Shown: positions 18,659 to 28,814 of the stretch, in pieces | Layout of the letters: each line of letters opens with the position of its first letter | How positions within the stretch are numbered: the first letter of the stretch is position 1 | Assembly (NCBI RefSeq): GCF_002104795.1 | Contig: NZ_NCXO01000035.1 | Coordinates: 1-46,370 of the forward strand | DNA from: Mycolicibacillus koreensis | GTDB lineage: Bacteria; Actinomycetota; Actinomycetes; Mycobacteriales; Mycobacteriaceae | DNA length: 46,370 bases | Reading direction: 5' to 3' | The notes under the pieces: generated by a model | What the model was told of the DNA's origin: nothing | The model's input: only the letters and a program-made list of their open reading frames with translations | The model's database searches: none | Program-made: the position numbers and the translations under genes

Positions 18659-19599
18659 GCGCCGAGCGGACCGACCCCGCCGACGGCGGCGACGGTGCCG
18701 GTGGCGGCATCGGTGGTGGGGATGTGCCGGTGTTCGCCTCCCGGCGCACCCTGGTGCTGCGCCGGTTTCTGCGCAACCGTGCCGCGGTCGGCTCCCTGAC
18801 GGTGCTGGTGCTGCTGTTCGCCGGGGCGTACCTGCTGCCCGGATTGCTGCCGTACTCCTACACCGACCTCGATTACGACGCCCTGTTGCATCCGCCGAGC
18901 GCGCGGCATTGGCTCGGCACCAACGCTCTCGGCCAGGATCTGCTGGCCCAGACGTTGCGGGGCATGCAGAAATCGATGCTGATCGGTGTCTGCGTGGCGT
19001 TGATCTCTACCGTCATCGCCGCGACCGTCGGCGCGATCTCCGGGTATTTCGGGGGGTGGCGCGACCGGGTGCTGATGTGGCTGGTCGATCTGCTGTTGGT
19101 GGTGCCCAGCTTCATCCTGATCGCGATCGTCACGCCGAGGACCAAGAACTCCGGGAACATCGGCGCACTGATCGTGCTGTTGGCGGCGTTCAGCTGGATG
19201 ATCAGCTCCCGCATGGTGCGCGGTTTGACGATGAGCCTGCGTGATCGTGAATTCGTCAGGGCCGCACGGTATATGGGCGTGCCCAATCACCAGATCATCA
19301 CCCGCCACATCATCCCCAACGTGGCGTCGATCCTGATCATCGACACCGCGCTGAACGTGGCGGTGGCGATCCTGGCCGAGACCGGTCTGAGCTTCCTGGG
19401 GTTCGGGATCCAACCGCCGGACGTCTCCCTGGGCACGCTGATCGCCGACGGCACCGCCTCGGCGATCACCTTCCCGTGGGTGTTCCTGTTCCCCGCCGGG
19501 ATCCTGGTGGCGATCCTGGTCTGCGCCAACCTCGCCGGTGATGGCCTGCGCGACGCGCTGGACCCGGCGAGCCTGACCCTGCGCCGGAGCCGCCGATGA
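18655..19599 (+). CDS. oppC: Peptide ABC transporter permease OppC
   Basis: 314 residues from GTG 18655, which overlaps the oppB stop as GTGA. A Gly/Asp-rich cytoplasmic N-terminus (about 1-35) precedes five or six transmembrane segments. Family markers are [19 protein letters not shown] and the coupling segment [21 protein letters not shown]. Pairs with OppB to form the channel. Followed by oppD with an ATGA overlap. Confidence 0.95.
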   Translation: MSAERTDPADGGDGAGGGIGGGDVPVFASRRTLVLRRFLRNRAAVGSLTVLVLLFAGAYLLPGLLPYSYTDLDYDALLHPPSARHWLGTNALGQDLLAQTLRGMQKSMLIGVCVALISTVIAATVGAISGYFGGWRDRVLMWLVDLLLVVPSFILIAIVTPRTKNSGNIGALIVLLAAFSWMISSRMVRGLTMSLRDREFVRAARYMGVPNHQIITRHIIPNVASILIIDTALNVAVAILAETGLSFLGFGIQPPDVSLGTLIADGTASAITFPWVFLFPAGILVAILVCANLAGDGLRDALDPASLTLRRSRR

Positions 19600-21434
19600 C
19601 CCCCCTGCTGCAGGTGCGCGATTTGACCGTCACCTTCCCCACCGACGCCGAGCAGGTACATGCGGTGCGCGGTGTGAGCTATCGCATCGACCCCGGTGAG
19701 GTGGTCGCGATGGTGGGCGAATCGGGATCGGGCAAGTCGGCGGCGGCGATGGCGGTGATGGGACTGCTACCGGAGTACGCCACCGTCACCGGGTCGGTTC
19801 GCCTTGACGACCGCGAGCTGCTCGGCATGAGCGACAAGGCGCTGTCGGCGCTGCGGGGCAACACGATCGGGATGGTGTTCCAAGACCCGATGTCGGCGCT
19901 GACCCCGGTCTACACCGTCGGCGACCAGATCGCCGAGGCGATCCGGATCCACCAACCACGACTCGGCCGGCGGGCGGCGCGGCGGCGCGCGGTGGAGCTG
20001 CTGGAGCTGGTCGGGATCGCCCGACCCGGCCAGCGGGCCCGGGCGTTTCCGCACGAGCTCTCCGGCGGCGAGCGCCAGCGGGTGGTGATCGCGATCGCGA
20101 TCGCCAACGATCCGGACCTGCTGATCTGCGACGAGCCGACCACCGCGCTCGACGTCACCGTGCAGGCCCAGATCCTCGACGTGCTCAAGACCGCGCGCGA
20201 CGTGACCGGCGCGGGGGTGTTGATCATCACCCACGATCTCGGGGTGGTGGCCGAGTTCGCCGACCGGGCGCTGGTCATGTACGCGGGTCGGGTGGTGGAG
20301 TCCGCGCCGGTCGACGTGCTCTACTGCGACCGTCAGATGCCCTACACCGTCGGGCTGTTGGGATCGGTGCCGCGGCTCGACGCCGCGCAGGGCACCCGGC
20401 TGGTCCCGATCCCCGGGGCACCGCCGTCGCTGACCGAGTTGAGTCCCGGCTGCCCGTTCGCGCCGCGCTGCCCGCTGGCGACCGACGAGTGCCTCGGCGA
20501 CGAGCCGGCCCTGCGCGAGGTGGCCGCCGCCCACCGGGTGGCCTGCATCCACACCGATCAGGTGGCCGACCGCAGCGCCGCGGAGGTCTACGGGGTCAGC
20601 GCCCCGCCCACGCCGCCGCCACCGGCCGACGCCCCCGCCGTGGTGCGGGTGCACGATCTGGTGCGCACCTACCCGCTGACCACCGGGGTGGTGTTCCGTC
20701 GCACCGTCGGCGAGGTGCGCGCCGTCGACGGGGTCAGCTTCACCCTGACCGAGGGGCGCACCCTGGGAATCGTCGGCGAATCCGGGTCGGGGAAATCGAC
20801 CACGCTGCGCCAGATCCTCGAGCTGCGCGCCCCGCAGTCGGGAACGATCGAGGTGCTGGGCACCGACGTGGCGACACTGACCAGCCGTACCCGCCGCGAC
20901 GTGCGCCGGAACCTCCAAGTTGTCTTCCAGGACCCGGTGGCCTCCTTGGATCCGCGGCTGCCGATCTTCGAAGTGTTGGCACAGCCGTTGCGCGCCAATG
21001 GGTTCGATGATCGAGCACTTCGAGTCCGGGTGGCGGAGTTGCTCGACATCGTGGGGCTTCGCCGCGCCGACGCGGCCCGCTATCCGGCTGAATTCTCCGG
21101 CGGGCAGAAACAGCGGGTGGGTATCGCGCGGGCACTGGCGCTGCACCCGAAGATCCTCGCCCTCGACGAGCCGGTGTCGGCACTCGACGTCTCCATACAG
21201 GCCGGAATCATCAACCTGCTGCTCGACCTGCAACAGCAGTTCGGGTTGTCGTATCTGTTCGTCTCCCACGACCTCTCGGTGGTCAAACATCTGGCCCACG
21301 ACGTGGTCGTCATGCACGGCGGACAGGTCGTCGAGCACGGCCCGGCAGAGGAGGTGCTCGCCCATCCGCGCGAGGAATACACGCGCCGCCTGTTGGCCGC
21401 TGTCCCGCTCCCCGACCCCTCGACAAGGAGGTAA
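19596..21434 (+). CDS. oppD: Peptide ABC transporter ATPase OppD (two fused ATPase domains)
   Basis: 612 residues holding two nucleotide-binding domains in one chain, in place of separate OppD and OppF. Domain 1: Walker [10 protein letters not shown] (about 40-48), LSGGERQR, Walker [13 protein letters not shown]. Domain 2 (from about 345): Walker [10 protein letters not shown] (about 393-401), [20 protein letters not shown]. Between them is the Opp/Dpp cysteine segment [15 protein letters not shown] plus a later Cys; in the M. tuberculosis complex an Fe-S cluster has been reported in OppD. Energises OppBC. Stop overlaps the Shine-Dalgarno of oppA. Confidence 0.95.
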   Translation: MTPLLQVRDLTVTFPTDAEQVHAVRGVSYRIDPGEVVAMVGESGSGKSAAAMAVMGLLPEYATVTGSVRLDDRELLGMSDKALSALRGNTIGMVFQDPMSALTPVYTVGDQIAEAIRIHQPRLGRRAARRRAVELLELVGIARPGQRARAFPHELSGGERQRVVIAIAIANDPDLLICDEPTTALDVTVQAQILDVLKTARDVTGAGVLIITHDLGVVAEFADRALVMYAGRVVESAPVDVLYCDRQMPYTVGLLGSVPRLDAAQGTRLVPIPGAPPSLTELSPGCPFAPRCPLATDECLGDEPALREVAAAHRVACIHTDQVADRSAAEVYGVSAPPTPPPPADAPAVVRVHDLVRTYPLTTGVVFRRTVGEVRAVDGVSFTLTEGRTLGIVGESGSGKSTTLRQILELRAPQSGTIEVLGTDVATLTSRTRRDVRRNLQVVFQDPVASLDPRLPIFEVLAQPLRANGFDDRALRVRVAELLDIVGLRRADAARYPAEFSGGQKQRVGIARALALHPKILALDEPVSALDVSIQAGIINLLLDLQQQFGLSYLFVSHDLSVVKHLAHDVVVMHGGQVVEHGPAEEVLAHPREEYTRRLLAAVPLPDPSTRR

Positions 21435-21437
21435 CCG

Positions 21438-23114
21438 GTGCGCGCCAACCGCCATCTCGTCCGCCTGGGCAGTGTGTTGCTCGCCGCGACGGTCCTTGCC
21501 GGCGGCTGTGCCGTTCCCGACGAGGCCGCGCTGCCGGAGACGTCGGCGACGATCGGCGCCAGTGACATCAACCCGCACGACCCGGCCACCCTGCGCGACG
21601 GCGGGGATCTGCGGTTGTCGTTGGCGCAGTTCCCGCCGAACTTCAATCCGCTGCACATCGACGGAAACCTCGCCGACAACGCCGCCATGCTCAAGGCCAC
21701 GATGCCGCGGGCCTTCATCATCGGCTCCGACGGCTCCACCACCGTCGACACCGACTACTTCACCTCCGTCGAACTGACCGGAACCGACCCGCAGCAGGTC
21801 ACCTACACCATCAACCCCGATGCGGTCTGGTCCGACGGCACCCCGCTGAGCTGGGAGGACATCGCCAGCCAGGTGCACGCCACCAGCGGTGCGGACCCCA
21901 ACTTCGCGATCGCGAGCACCAACGGCGCCGACCGGGTGGCGTCGGTGACCCGCGGTGTCGACGAGCGCCAAGCGGTGATGACGTTCGCCAAGCCCTACGC
22001 AGAGTGGCGTGGCATGTTCGCCGGCAACGGCATGCTGCTGCCGGCATCGATGACCGCGACCCCCGAGGCGTTCAACAAAGCACAGCTGAACCGGCCGGGC
22101 CCCTCGGCCGGTCCGTTCATCCTCTCCGCACTGGACCGCACCACGCAGCGCATCGTGTTGACCCGCAATCCCCACTGGTGGGGCCGCACCCCGCGGCTGG
22201 ACTCGATCACCTATCTGGTGCTCGACGATGCCGCGCGCATGCCCGCGCTGCAGAACCACACCATCGACGCCGCCGGGGTGTCCACCCTGGACCAGTTGAC
22301 GGTCGCGCGGCGCACCGACGGGATCGCGATTCGGCGCGCCCCCACCCCCACCTGGAGCCATTTCACGTTCAACGGTGCTCCCGGGGCGCTCCTCGCCGAC
22401 AAGAAGCTGCGGTTGGCGGTCATGCGCGGCATCGACCGCGCCACCATCGCCAAGGTGACCCTGCGCGGCCTGACATCCGACCCGGTCGCGTTGAACAACC
22501 ACATCTTCGTTGCCGGCCAGGAGGGCTACCAGGACAACAGCGCCGTGGTCGCCTACGACCCGGAGCGCGCCGGCCGTGAACTCGACGAGCTCGGCTGGGT
22601 CCGCCGCGGGGCGTACCGGGAGAAGGACGGGCGAACGCTGGTGCTGCGCCATCTGCTCTTCGACGCCCAGAGCACCCGGATGTTCGGCCAGGTCGCCCAG
22701 CACAGCCTGGCCCAGATCGGGGTGAAGCTGGAATTGGAAGCCAAATCCGGCGGCGGGTTCTTCCGCGACTACGTGGTCCCGGGCGATTTCGACATCGCCC
22801 AATTCGGGTGGGTCGGTGACGCGTTCCCGCTGTCCGGGCTTACCCAGATCTACGCCTCCTACGGCGAATCCAACTTCGGTCGGATCGGCAGCCCGGCCAT
22901 CGACGACAAGATCGAGCAGACCCTGGCTGCGCTGGATCCGCAGGTCGCCCGCGACCGCGCCAACGAGGTCGACGCGTTGCTGTGGGCCGAGGGGTTCAGC
23001 CTGCCGCTGATCCAGACCCCCGGCAACGTCGCGGTGCGCAGCACGCTGGCCAACTTCGGGGCGCCGGGACTCGCCGACCTCGACTACACCGCGATCGGGT
23101 TCCTCCCGAATTGA
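21438..23114 (+). CDS. oppA: Oligopeptide-binding lipoprotein OppA
   Basis: 558 residues from GTG 21438 with the perfect AAGGAGG at 21425-21431. A lipoprotein signal ends in LAGGC with the lipidated Cys at 24. The rest is an SBP_bac_5 family solute-binding protein (features such as DGTPLSWEDIASQ and FTFNGAPGALLADKKLRLAVMRG-like segments). Anchored outside the membrane, it delivers peptides to OppBC. Last gene of the operon; it converges on the SbcC-like gene with a 16-bp gap and no obvious hairpin. Confidence 0.95.
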   Translation: MRANRHLVRLGSVLLAATVLAGGCAVPDEAALPETSATIGASDINPHDPATLRDGGDLRLSLAQFPPNFNPLHIDGNLADNAAMLKATMPRAFIIGSDGSTTVDTDYFTSVELTGTDPQQVTYTINPDAVWSDGTPLSWEDIASQVHATSGADPNFAIASTNGADRVASVTRGVDERQAVMTFAKPYAEWRGMFAGNGMLLPASMTATPEAFNKAQLNRPGPSAGPFILSALDRTTQRIVLTRNPHWWGRTPRLDSITYLVLDDAARMPALQNHTIDAAGVSTLDQLTVARRTDGIAIRRAPTPTWSHFTFNGAPGALLADKKLRLAVMRGIDRATIAKVTLRGLTSDPVALNNHIFVAGQEGYQDNSAVVAYDPERAGRELDELGWVRRGAYREKDGRTLVLRHLLFDAQSTRMFGQVAQHSLAQIGVKLELEAKSGGGFFRDYVVPGDFDIAQFGWVGDAFPLSGLTQIYASYGESNFGRIGSPAIDDKIEQTLAALDPQVARDRANEVDALLWAEGFSLPLIQTPGNVAVRSTLANFGAPGLADLDYTAIGFLPN

Positions 23115-23130
23115 CCGGGGACGTCGACGG

Positions 23131-25740
23131 TCAGTCGGCCAGATCGATGCGGTGCGCCCCGTCGACGCTGTCGTAACGCCCCGGGGTGCAGGTCAAAACG
23201 ATCACCTGGCCGCTCGTTCCCACCGTGGCGAACACCGTGCCCATCGTCACGAGCCGGTCGGGGTCGGTGAAACCCAACGCATCGTCGATGAGCACCGGTA
23301 CCGCGTCGCCCTCGGCGACCAGCGCCGCCCCGGCCAGCCGCGACAGGATCCCCAGCTGTTCTTTGGCGCCGCCGGACAGCGAGTCATACGGGACGGTCCG
23401 CCCGTCGAGGGTGCGGCTGCTGATCGTCAGGTCGATGTCGATCTCGACAGCGAAGTCCGCGCCGAACACCGGGCGGGCGAGCCGCTCGATCTCGGTGCGA
23501 AACGGCGCCACGTAGCGGCTGCGGCTGTCGTCGCGGTGCCGGGTCATCACCGTGTGCAGCAACTGTGCGGCGCGCGCGCACCGCTGGATGCGGCGGTGCT
23601 CGGCGACCGCGTGCGCGTGGTCGGCGTCGGCGACCTCCAGTGCGCTGTAGCGCCCTTCGCCGCCAAGCATCTCCAATTGCGCCTCGACGTCACGCAGGCC
23701 CAGCGCGATCTGTTCGCGGCGGCTGCCCGCCTCCCGGGCGGCCGCGCCGGCCGCCTCCAACTCGGCGGCCACCGCATCGGGCTGTGCATCGGCGAGCCGG
23801 GCGGCGGACTCAGCCGCCCGCCGGTCCGCCTCCTGCACGACGGTGTGGGTGGCGGTGGCGGCGTCGGCGAGCGCCGCATCGCCGGTGAGTGCGCGGGCGG
23901 CGGCCAGCCGGTCGGTGAGCTCATCGATGACCGCGCGGTGGGACCGCGCCTGCTCGGCCAGCATGTCGGCGCGGCTGGTGTGCTCGATGAGCCGGCGATC
24001 GGCGCTCGCGGTCACCGCGCGGTGCTGCGTCTGCACCTGCAGGGCGGCCCGGTGGGCGTCGTGGGCGGCGGTCAGCTCGGCGCGGGCGGTCTCGGCATCG
24101 CCGTTGGGGGTCTGCTCCGGAAGGTCGGCGCTGAGTTGTTTGAGGTGCTTGCGCAGATCATCGATGAGGTCGGCACCGCAGACCTCGGTGATGACGGCCT
24201 CGACTCGGGCGCGTTCGCTGAGCAGGTTCTCGCGCCGGTGTGCGAGGCGGCGCGCCTCGGCGACATCGGCGACCCCGGCGTCGGCCAGGGCGGCGTCGAG
24301 GCGCTGGCGGGTGGCGGTGTGCTCGGCGGCGGATTCCCGGGCGGCGGCGCCCGGGTCGACGCGCACCCGGACCAGCTTCGCCAGCGCGATCTCGATGGGC
24401 GCGGCCGCAGAGTGCTGCTGTCCGGCTCGCAGCGACAGCGGTGCGCCGTCGACGACGAGGTCCACATCCTCGACGGCGGTGACCGCGACGGTCGCCGCCG
24501 CCAACTGCCGCGCCGCCGCGGCCACCTCGAGCCGGCCGGCGAGATCCTCGATGCGGTCGACACCGTCGCCGGTGAGCGTGATCGCCGCCAGTTCGCCGTC
24601 GATCCGGTCACGGTCGGCCTCGAGGGCGTCGATGCGGGCCAGCCGTGCGGCGAGGCGTTCGGCGTCCGCGCAGGCGGTGAGGTCGTCGATGAGCCGGCGG
24701 GCCTTCTCCACGGTCGCCGCGGCGGCATCGACCGTGGCGGTGGCGCCGGCCTCGGCTGCCTCGGCGGCGGCAGCGGCCTCGGCGGCCTGAGCACAGTCGG
24801 TGCGTGCGGATGCCGCAGCGTCGTCGAGCTCGACCAACTCGGTTGTCTTGCTGTCGAGTTCACCGGCGAGGCGCAGTCGTTCCGCGTGGGCGTTGTGGGC
24901 TTCGGTATACGCCGTCTTCGCTTTGAGCGCCGCCAGTTCGGCCTCCCCCAGCTCCGTGCGGAGCCGGTCGACCTCCGCCGCGGCTGCACGGGCGTCGACC
25001 AGCCGGTCCTGCGCCGCGTCGTCGACGGTGACCGCGGCGGCCAGCTGTTCGGACAGCTCGGCGTGACGGCGGGTGCGCTCGTCGACGTCCGCGACGGCAT
25101 CGCCACACCGGGCCAGTTCCGCCTCGGCGGCGGCGAGTCGCTTGCGGGCTGCGGCCCACTGCCCGGTGGGACGCCCGGTTGCGGTGAAATACCGGCCGAA
25201 TTCGGCGGCGATGCGATCCATCAGCGGGGTCTCCGCACCACCGGAGTCGGCGGCCTCTCCGGCGGCGACGTCGAGCGCGCGGGACAGCGCATCGCAGCCG
25301 GACAAATCCACCGTGGCGGTCGACCCGGACTGCAGCACCCGCAGGGCGTGCCACAGGTCGGTGTCGAGGGTTTCGGCGAGGATCGCCTCGACACGTTCAT
25401 GGGCCTGGTCGCCGGTGAGCTGTTCGTGGCGCGGCGCCGTCACCGTCAACGCCGTCTGCGGGTTCTTGTTGAAGCGTTTGAAGTATTCGAATCGGTAAGG
25501 GCCGCTGCTAATTTCGGCGGTGATCTCCGATCCGACGTCGGCGTGTGTCGGTTTGATCGCCTTGACCTCTTTGCGCGAGGACCGGTCTTTGACCTCCAGC
25601 AGCAGGTCCAGCGCCTCGATCATCGACGACTTGCCGATCTCGTTGGGGCCGCAGACGACGATCACCCCGCGGTCGGGGAAGGTGATTTCGCGGTGGGCGA
25701 TGCCGCGGTAATCGGTCAGGGTCAGCCGGTGCAGTTTCAT
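23131..25740 (-). CDS. SbcC/Rad50-like AAA ATPase (Rv1278-like)
   Basis: 869 residues. N-terminal Walker A is GPNEIGKSS at 31-39. A very long Ala/Glu/Arg-rich coiled-coil middle (about 170-740) follows, then the ABC signature DSLSGGAKEQLG and Walker B VPVLIDDALGFTD, where Asp-Asp replaces the usual Asp-Glu, as in RecF/YhaN-type proteins. There is no CXXC zinc hook at the coiled-coil apex, unlike true Rad50. Its ATG overlaps the stop of the metallophosphoesterase as ATGA, so the two are made together and probably form an SbcCD-like nuclease complex. Role presumed in DNA repair. Confidence 0.9.
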   Translation of the reverse strand: MKLHRLTLTDYRGIAHREITFPDRGVIVVCGPNEIGKSSMIEALDLLLEVKDRSSRKEVKAIKPTHADVGSEITAEISSGPYRFEYFKRFNKNPQTALTVTAPRHEQLTGDQAHERVEAILAETLDTDLWHALRVLQSGSTATVDLSGCDALSRALDVAAGEAADSGGAETPLMDRIAAEFGRYFTATGRPTGQWAAARKRLAAAEAELARCGDAVADVDERTRRHAELSEQLAAAVTVDDAAQDRLVDARAAAAEVDRLRTELGEAELAALKAKTAYTEAHNAHAERLRLAGELDSKTTELVELDDAAASARTDCAQAAEAAAAAEAAEAGATATVDAAAATVEKARRLIDDLTACADAERLAARLARIDALEADRDRIDGELAAITLTGDGVDRIEDLAGRLEVAAAARQLAAATVAVTAVEDVDLVVDGAPLSLRAGQQHSAAAPIEIALAKLVRVRVDPGAAARESAAEHTATRQRLDAALADAGVADVAEARRLAHRRENLLSERARVEAVITEVCGADLIDDLRKHLKQLSADLPEQTPNGDAETARAELTAAHDAHRAALQVQTQHRAVTASADRRLIEHTSRADMLAEQARSHRAVIDELTDRLAAARALTGDAALADAATATHTVVQEADRRAAESAARLADAQPDAVAAELEAAGAAAREAGSRREQIALGLRDVEAQLEMLGGEGRYSALEVADADHAHAVAEHRRIQRCARAAQLLHTVMTRHRDDSRSRYVAPFRTEIERLARPVFGADFAVEIDIDLTISSRTLDGRTVPYDSLSGGAKEQLGILSRLAGAALVAEGDAVPVLIDDALGFTDPDRLVTMGTVFATVGTSGQVIVLTCTPGRYDSVDGAHRIDLAD

Positions 25741-26897
25741 GCCGCACCCCGGTCGTGTCCGGCGAGACGCAGCAGCAACCCCAGTGCCGCCTGCGCATCG
25801 GCGGCGGCGGTCTCGTCATCGCCGCGCGCCGTGGCGATGAGTTCCTCGACCGCGGCGTCGGCGAATCCCCCCAGGCCCAGGTCGTCGAACTCACCGTCGG
25901 CGGGCACCACCACCAGGTCGGTGTGTCGCTGCCACGGGTAGAGCGCGGCGAACCGCCGGCCCTGTCTGTCCAGCAGGTCATCGAGGGCGGCGTGCTCGGT
26001 GACGCTGAGCGCGCCGGTCAGCCCGATCCGGACCATGGTGCGGTCCTTGTCGCGCAGCGCGTCGAGTTCCTCACCGAACGCCGCGACGTCGGCGGCGGTG
26101 TCGAGTTGGCGGCGCAGCGTGCGAAAACGCCACCGCCCGACCCGCCGCGACGCGACGGTGACCGGGTGGCGCGGATCGGTCTCGTCGATGTCGACGACCA
26201 GCACGTGACCGGAGTCGGCCTCGACGTCATCGAAGTTGGTGACCTCCGGCGACCCGGAATACCAAACCCGGCCGTCCCCACCGACGTCGGTGCGGGAATG
26301 CTTGTCGCCCAAAGCGACATAGTGCACCGCTGCCCGGTCGAGTGCGTCCTGCAGCCCCGCCATCCGGATCAGTGCCGGATTGGTCGGATCGGGATCGAGC
26401 ACATCGACCCCGCCGTGGGCGACGAGTACGCGGATCGCACCGGCGGGATCGGGAAGCGCCGCCAGGGCGGCACCGGCCAGGTCGGTGGTGGGGCGTTTAC
26501 CCGCCCACGGCGCGGCGACGAGTTGGACACCGGTGGCCACGGTGTGCACCCCGGCGGTGTCGAGCACCACCACGTTGTCGGGGCATTCGTCGCGGAACAG
26601 GGCACTGGTGTACACCGAGGCGGCATCCAGCGGGTCGTGGTTGCCGGGCAGCAGATACACCGGCACCCCGATCGCGCGCATCGCCTCCAGCGACTGGCTG
26701 ATCACCTGCGGGTCGAGCTGGTTGTGCTCGAAGACGTCGCCGGCGACCACCACGAACGCCGCTCCCTCCGCGGCGGCCAGCGCACCCAACCCGGTGACCG
26801 CGTCGCGCCGCGCCGCCGAATACCGCGCCTGGGCGTCCTCGCCGAGACGGCGGCGCGTCATACCGAGCTGCCAGTCGGCGGTGTGGATGAACCGCAT
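25737..26897 (-). CDS. SbcD/Mre11-like metallophosphoesterase (Rv1277-like)
   Basis: 386 residues, GGGAGG upstream of ATG 26897. The calcineurin-like fold is clear: TADWQLG (8-14 region), AGDVFEHN, LLPGNHDPLD, LVAHGGVD and YVALGDKHS. Two metal-site positions are unusual: the first motif is DxQ rather than DxH, and the late motif is GDKH rather than GHxH. I recall the same in M. tuberculosis Rv1277, so this is a conserved variant, not decay. Expected to be the nuclease partner of the adjacent ATPase, though altered ligands may change metal or substrate. Confidence 0.9.
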   Translation of the reverse strand: MRFIHTADWQLGMTRRRLGEDAQARYSAARRDAVTGLGALAAAEGAAFVVVAGDVFEHNQLDPQVISQSLEAMRAIGVPVYLLPGNHDPLDAASVYTSALFRDECPDNVVVLDTAGVHTVATGVQLVAAPWAGKRPTTDLAGAALAALPDPAGAIRVLVAHGGVDVLDPDPTNPALIRMAGLQDALDRAAVHYVALGDKHSRTDVGGDGRVWYSGSPEVTNFDDVEADSGHVLVVDIDETDPRHPVTVASRRVGRWRFRTLRRQLDTAADVAAFGEELDALRDKDRTMVRIGLTGALSVTEHAALDDLLDRQGRRFAALYPWQRHTDLVVVPADGEFDDLGLGGFADAAVEELIATARGDDETAAADAQAALGLLLRLAGHDRGAA

Positions 26898-27021
26898 CGT
26901 GGTGGCCTCCCTTCACCGTCGCCGCCGAACCCGATCATTCGGCACCGCGAGTGTAGGACCCCGGTACGACACAGCCGGGGACCCCAGACGGCCCGGTCGG
27001 GCTGAGCGCCGCCGACGGGCC

Positions 27022-27027
27022 TACCGT
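27022..27027 (+). promoter_or_regulatory. Candidate -10 for the SixA-like gene (leaderless layout)
   Basis: TACCGT ends exactly 6 nt before GTG 27034, placing the start site on the start codon. This supports GTG 27034 as the true start, since the open frame otherwise runs far upstream. Confidence 0.5.
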
Positions 27028-27033
27028 GGGGGC

Positions 27034-27555
27034 GTGTCGCACGCCAGTCCGCCCCGCACCCTGATCCTGCTGCGGCACGCCAAATCGGACTACCCACCCG
27101 GCGTCGACGACCACGGTCGGCCGTTGGCCGCGCGGGGACGCCGTGAGGCCGGAATCGCCGGGCGGTGGTTGCACGCGGAGTTCCCCGTCATCGACGCGGT
27201 GCTGTGCTCGACGGCGGTGCGCACCCGTCAGACGCTCTCGCGCGCCGACCTCGCCGTGCCCGTCGCCGCGGTGCGCTACGTGGAGCGGCTCTACGGCGCC
27301 ACCCCCGGCGCCGTCATCGCCGAGATCAACGCGGTTCCCGAGACGGCGGCCACGCTGGTCGTCATCGGTCACGAGCCGGCGATCTCGCAGGTGGCGCTCG
27401 GACTGGCCGACCCGGCTACCAGCGACCGCGACGCCGCGGACCGCATCGCCACCAAGTTCCCCACCTCGGGGATCGCGGTGCTCACCGTGCCGTGCCCGTG
27501 GAGCCGGCTGGAACTCGGCGGTGCCACGTTGACCCGGTTCCACGTGCCGCGCTGA
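27034..27555 (+). CDS. SixA-like phosphohistidine phosphatase (Rv1276c-like)
   Basis: 173 residues of the histidine phosphatase (phosphoglycerate mutase) superfamily. The catalytic motif is LLRHAKSD with R14 and H15; the second His is in VIGHEPAIS. The short form with RHAKS is typical of SixA, which removes phosphate from His on signalling proteins in E. coli. The target here is unknown. Divergent from the SbcD-like gene; converges on lprC. Confidence 0.88.
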   Translation: MSHASPPRTLILLRHAKSDYPPGVDDHGRPLAARGRREAGIAGRWLHAEFPVIDAVLCSTAVRTRQTLSRADLAVPVAAVRYVERLYGATPGAVIAEINAVPETAATLVVIGHEPAISQVALGLADPATSDRDAADRIATKFPTSGIAVLTVPCPWSRLELGGATLTRFHVPR

Positions 27556-27577
27556 GCGCGCGCTCAGTAGGCCGCGC

Positions 27578-28141
27578 TCAGTAGTTGCGCGCCAGGGTCA
27601 TCTGCATCAGCTTGATCGCCTGCTCGCAGGCATCCACCCCCGGCGACTGCGGGTTGACCCACCAGCCCACCGCACCCTCGGCGCCGCTGGCCACCCCGCA
27701 CGCGCCGTTGGGGTCGGCGGTGCGCAGCACGATCGACTCGATGCCTTCGATCTGGCGTTCCTCGATCCGGTAGTTCAACTGCTGGGCCACCGACCGTTCG
27801 TTGTCCAGGCTGCCCTGCTCGAACCAGAACCGGGTGATGTCCACCAGGCCCGACGGGGTCCCGGCCTGCCACCGGCAGATCGCGCCGACGAACGTGCCCT
27901 GGATATCCAGCGGGTCCGCCCCGACGGTTTTGGCCAGGATGTCCTCGCCGAGCACGTCGCACTCCTTGAGCAGGTTGGGGAACTGCTGCTCGGAGTGGTC
28001 GTTGCGGGTCACGCTGTGGGTGCCCGGCTTGACCGCGGTGCCCCCGACCGTGCGGGTGCAGCCGGCGACGCCGCCGAGGACGGCCAGCAGTGTCACCAGC
28101 ACCACGGCGGTGCGGCGTCTCGCGGTGGTCGGTCGGCTCAT
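27578..28141 (-). CDS. lprC: Lipoprotein LprC (DUF3558)
   Basis: 187 residues from ATG 28141, which overlaps the lprB stop as ATGA. Signal peptide with lipobox GVAGC, lipidated Cys28. The mature part has the DUF3558 layout, with conserved Cys residues (ECDVLG, ICRWQ, GACGV, DACEQA) and the FWFEQGS segment. Exported and anchored to the outer face of the membrane; function unknown. Paired with lprB, a distant paralogue. Confidence 0.9.
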   Translation of the reverse strand: MSRPTTARRRTAVVLVTLLAVLGGVAGCTRTVGGTAVKPGTHSVTRNDHSEQQFPNLLKECDVLGEDILAKTVGADPLDIQGTFVGAICRWQAGTPSGLVDITRFWFEQGSLDNERSVAQQLNYRIEERQIEGIESIVLRTADPNGACGVASGAEGAVGWWVNPQSPGVDACEQAIKLMQMTLARNY

Positions 28142-28692
28142 CGCGCGTTCGCAATCGATCGGCTGGTCAGTTCCTTGGCGACCTCGCACGGGTCCGGATA
28201 GGGGTCGCGGTCGAAGCTGATCGACCATTCGATGAAGTCGTCGTCGAACTGGATGCCGATCTCGCACAGCGAGTCGCCGAGCATCGGCACGGTGCCCACG
28301 GCGATGAACCCGTCGTTGCCGTCGATGGTGATGTCCTCGACGCTGGTGCGGGTCAACTCCTCGGTTTTGCGTTCACGGCCGATCGGGCTGCCGCGATACC
28401 AGGAGAACGAGAAGTGCGGGCCCATGATGCCGCCACCGGCCAGCCACTGGCAGCCCACCGAGTTCTGCGCGGTGTTCACCAGCCCGCTGACCCGGGTCAG
28501 CTGCGCGATCTCTTCGTCGCTGATCCCGCCGCACTGCGGGAAGGTGGGCCCGTGCTCGGCGACGCTGGGCTCAGGGCCAGGGACCTGCCCCGGCGTGGTC
28601 TTCTCCGAGCCCGACGTGCTGCAGGCGACGGCCAGCGGAAGCACCATCGACGCCGCCAGCGCCGGAAGAATCAGGGTCCGCCCCACGGTCAT
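28138..28692 (-). CDS. lprB: Lipoprotein LprB (DUF3558)
   Basis: 184 residues from ATG 28692, chosen because GGTAGGT precedes it; an in-frame GTG six bases upstream is possible. Lipobox LAVAC, lipidated Cys24. DUF3558 domain with FPQCGGISDEE, SVGCQWLAGGG, and a C-terminal PCEVAKELTSRSI. Function unknown; co-transcribed with lprC. Divergent from the ABC exporter genes, which suggests a shared envelope role (inference). Confidence 0.9.
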   Translation of the reverse strand: MTVGRTLILPALAASMVLPLAVACSTSGSEKTTPGQVPGPEPSVAEHGPTFPQCGGISDEEIAQLTRVSGLVNTAQNSVGCQWLAGGGIMGPHFSFSWYRGSPIGRERKTEELTRTSVEDITIDGNDGFIAVGTVPMLGDSLCEIGIQFDDDFIEWSISFDRDPYPDPCEVAKELTSRSIANAR

Positions 28693-28719
28693 GCACACCT
28701 ACCGCTTGTCACATCTTGC

Positions 28720-28725
28720 ACTGTA
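28720..28725 (-). promoter_or_regulatory. Candidate -10 for lprB-lprC
   Basis: TACAGT on the minus strand, 27 nt before the lprB ATG. The start site would leave a short leader that contains the GGTAGGT ribosome site. No -35 match. Confidence 0.35.
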
Positions 28726-28814
28726 GCGGCACCGTCGCCGCCGATCGCTGCGCTGCGGCGACACCGCACGTGACCAGGGCGAGTCGCAGCGGCGGTGTGT
28801 GCGACAGTTACCTG

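Noticed and set aside
19767..22802. 1011-codon minus-strand frame opposite oppD and oppA
   Set aside because: Antisense shadow of two clearly real genes, with His/Gly/Arg/Val-biased composition typical of reverse frames in GC-rich DNA.
23152..25941. 929-codon plus-strand frame opposite the SbcC-like gene
   Set aside because: Antisense shadow; low-complexity and without motifs, while the minus strand encodes intact Walker A, signature and Walker B motifs.
26940..26995. Short inverted repeat (CCCCGG/CCGGGG) between the SbcD-like and SixA-like genes
   Set aside because: Only six paired bases in very GC-rich DNA with a 10-nt gap and no T run; not distinguishable from chance.
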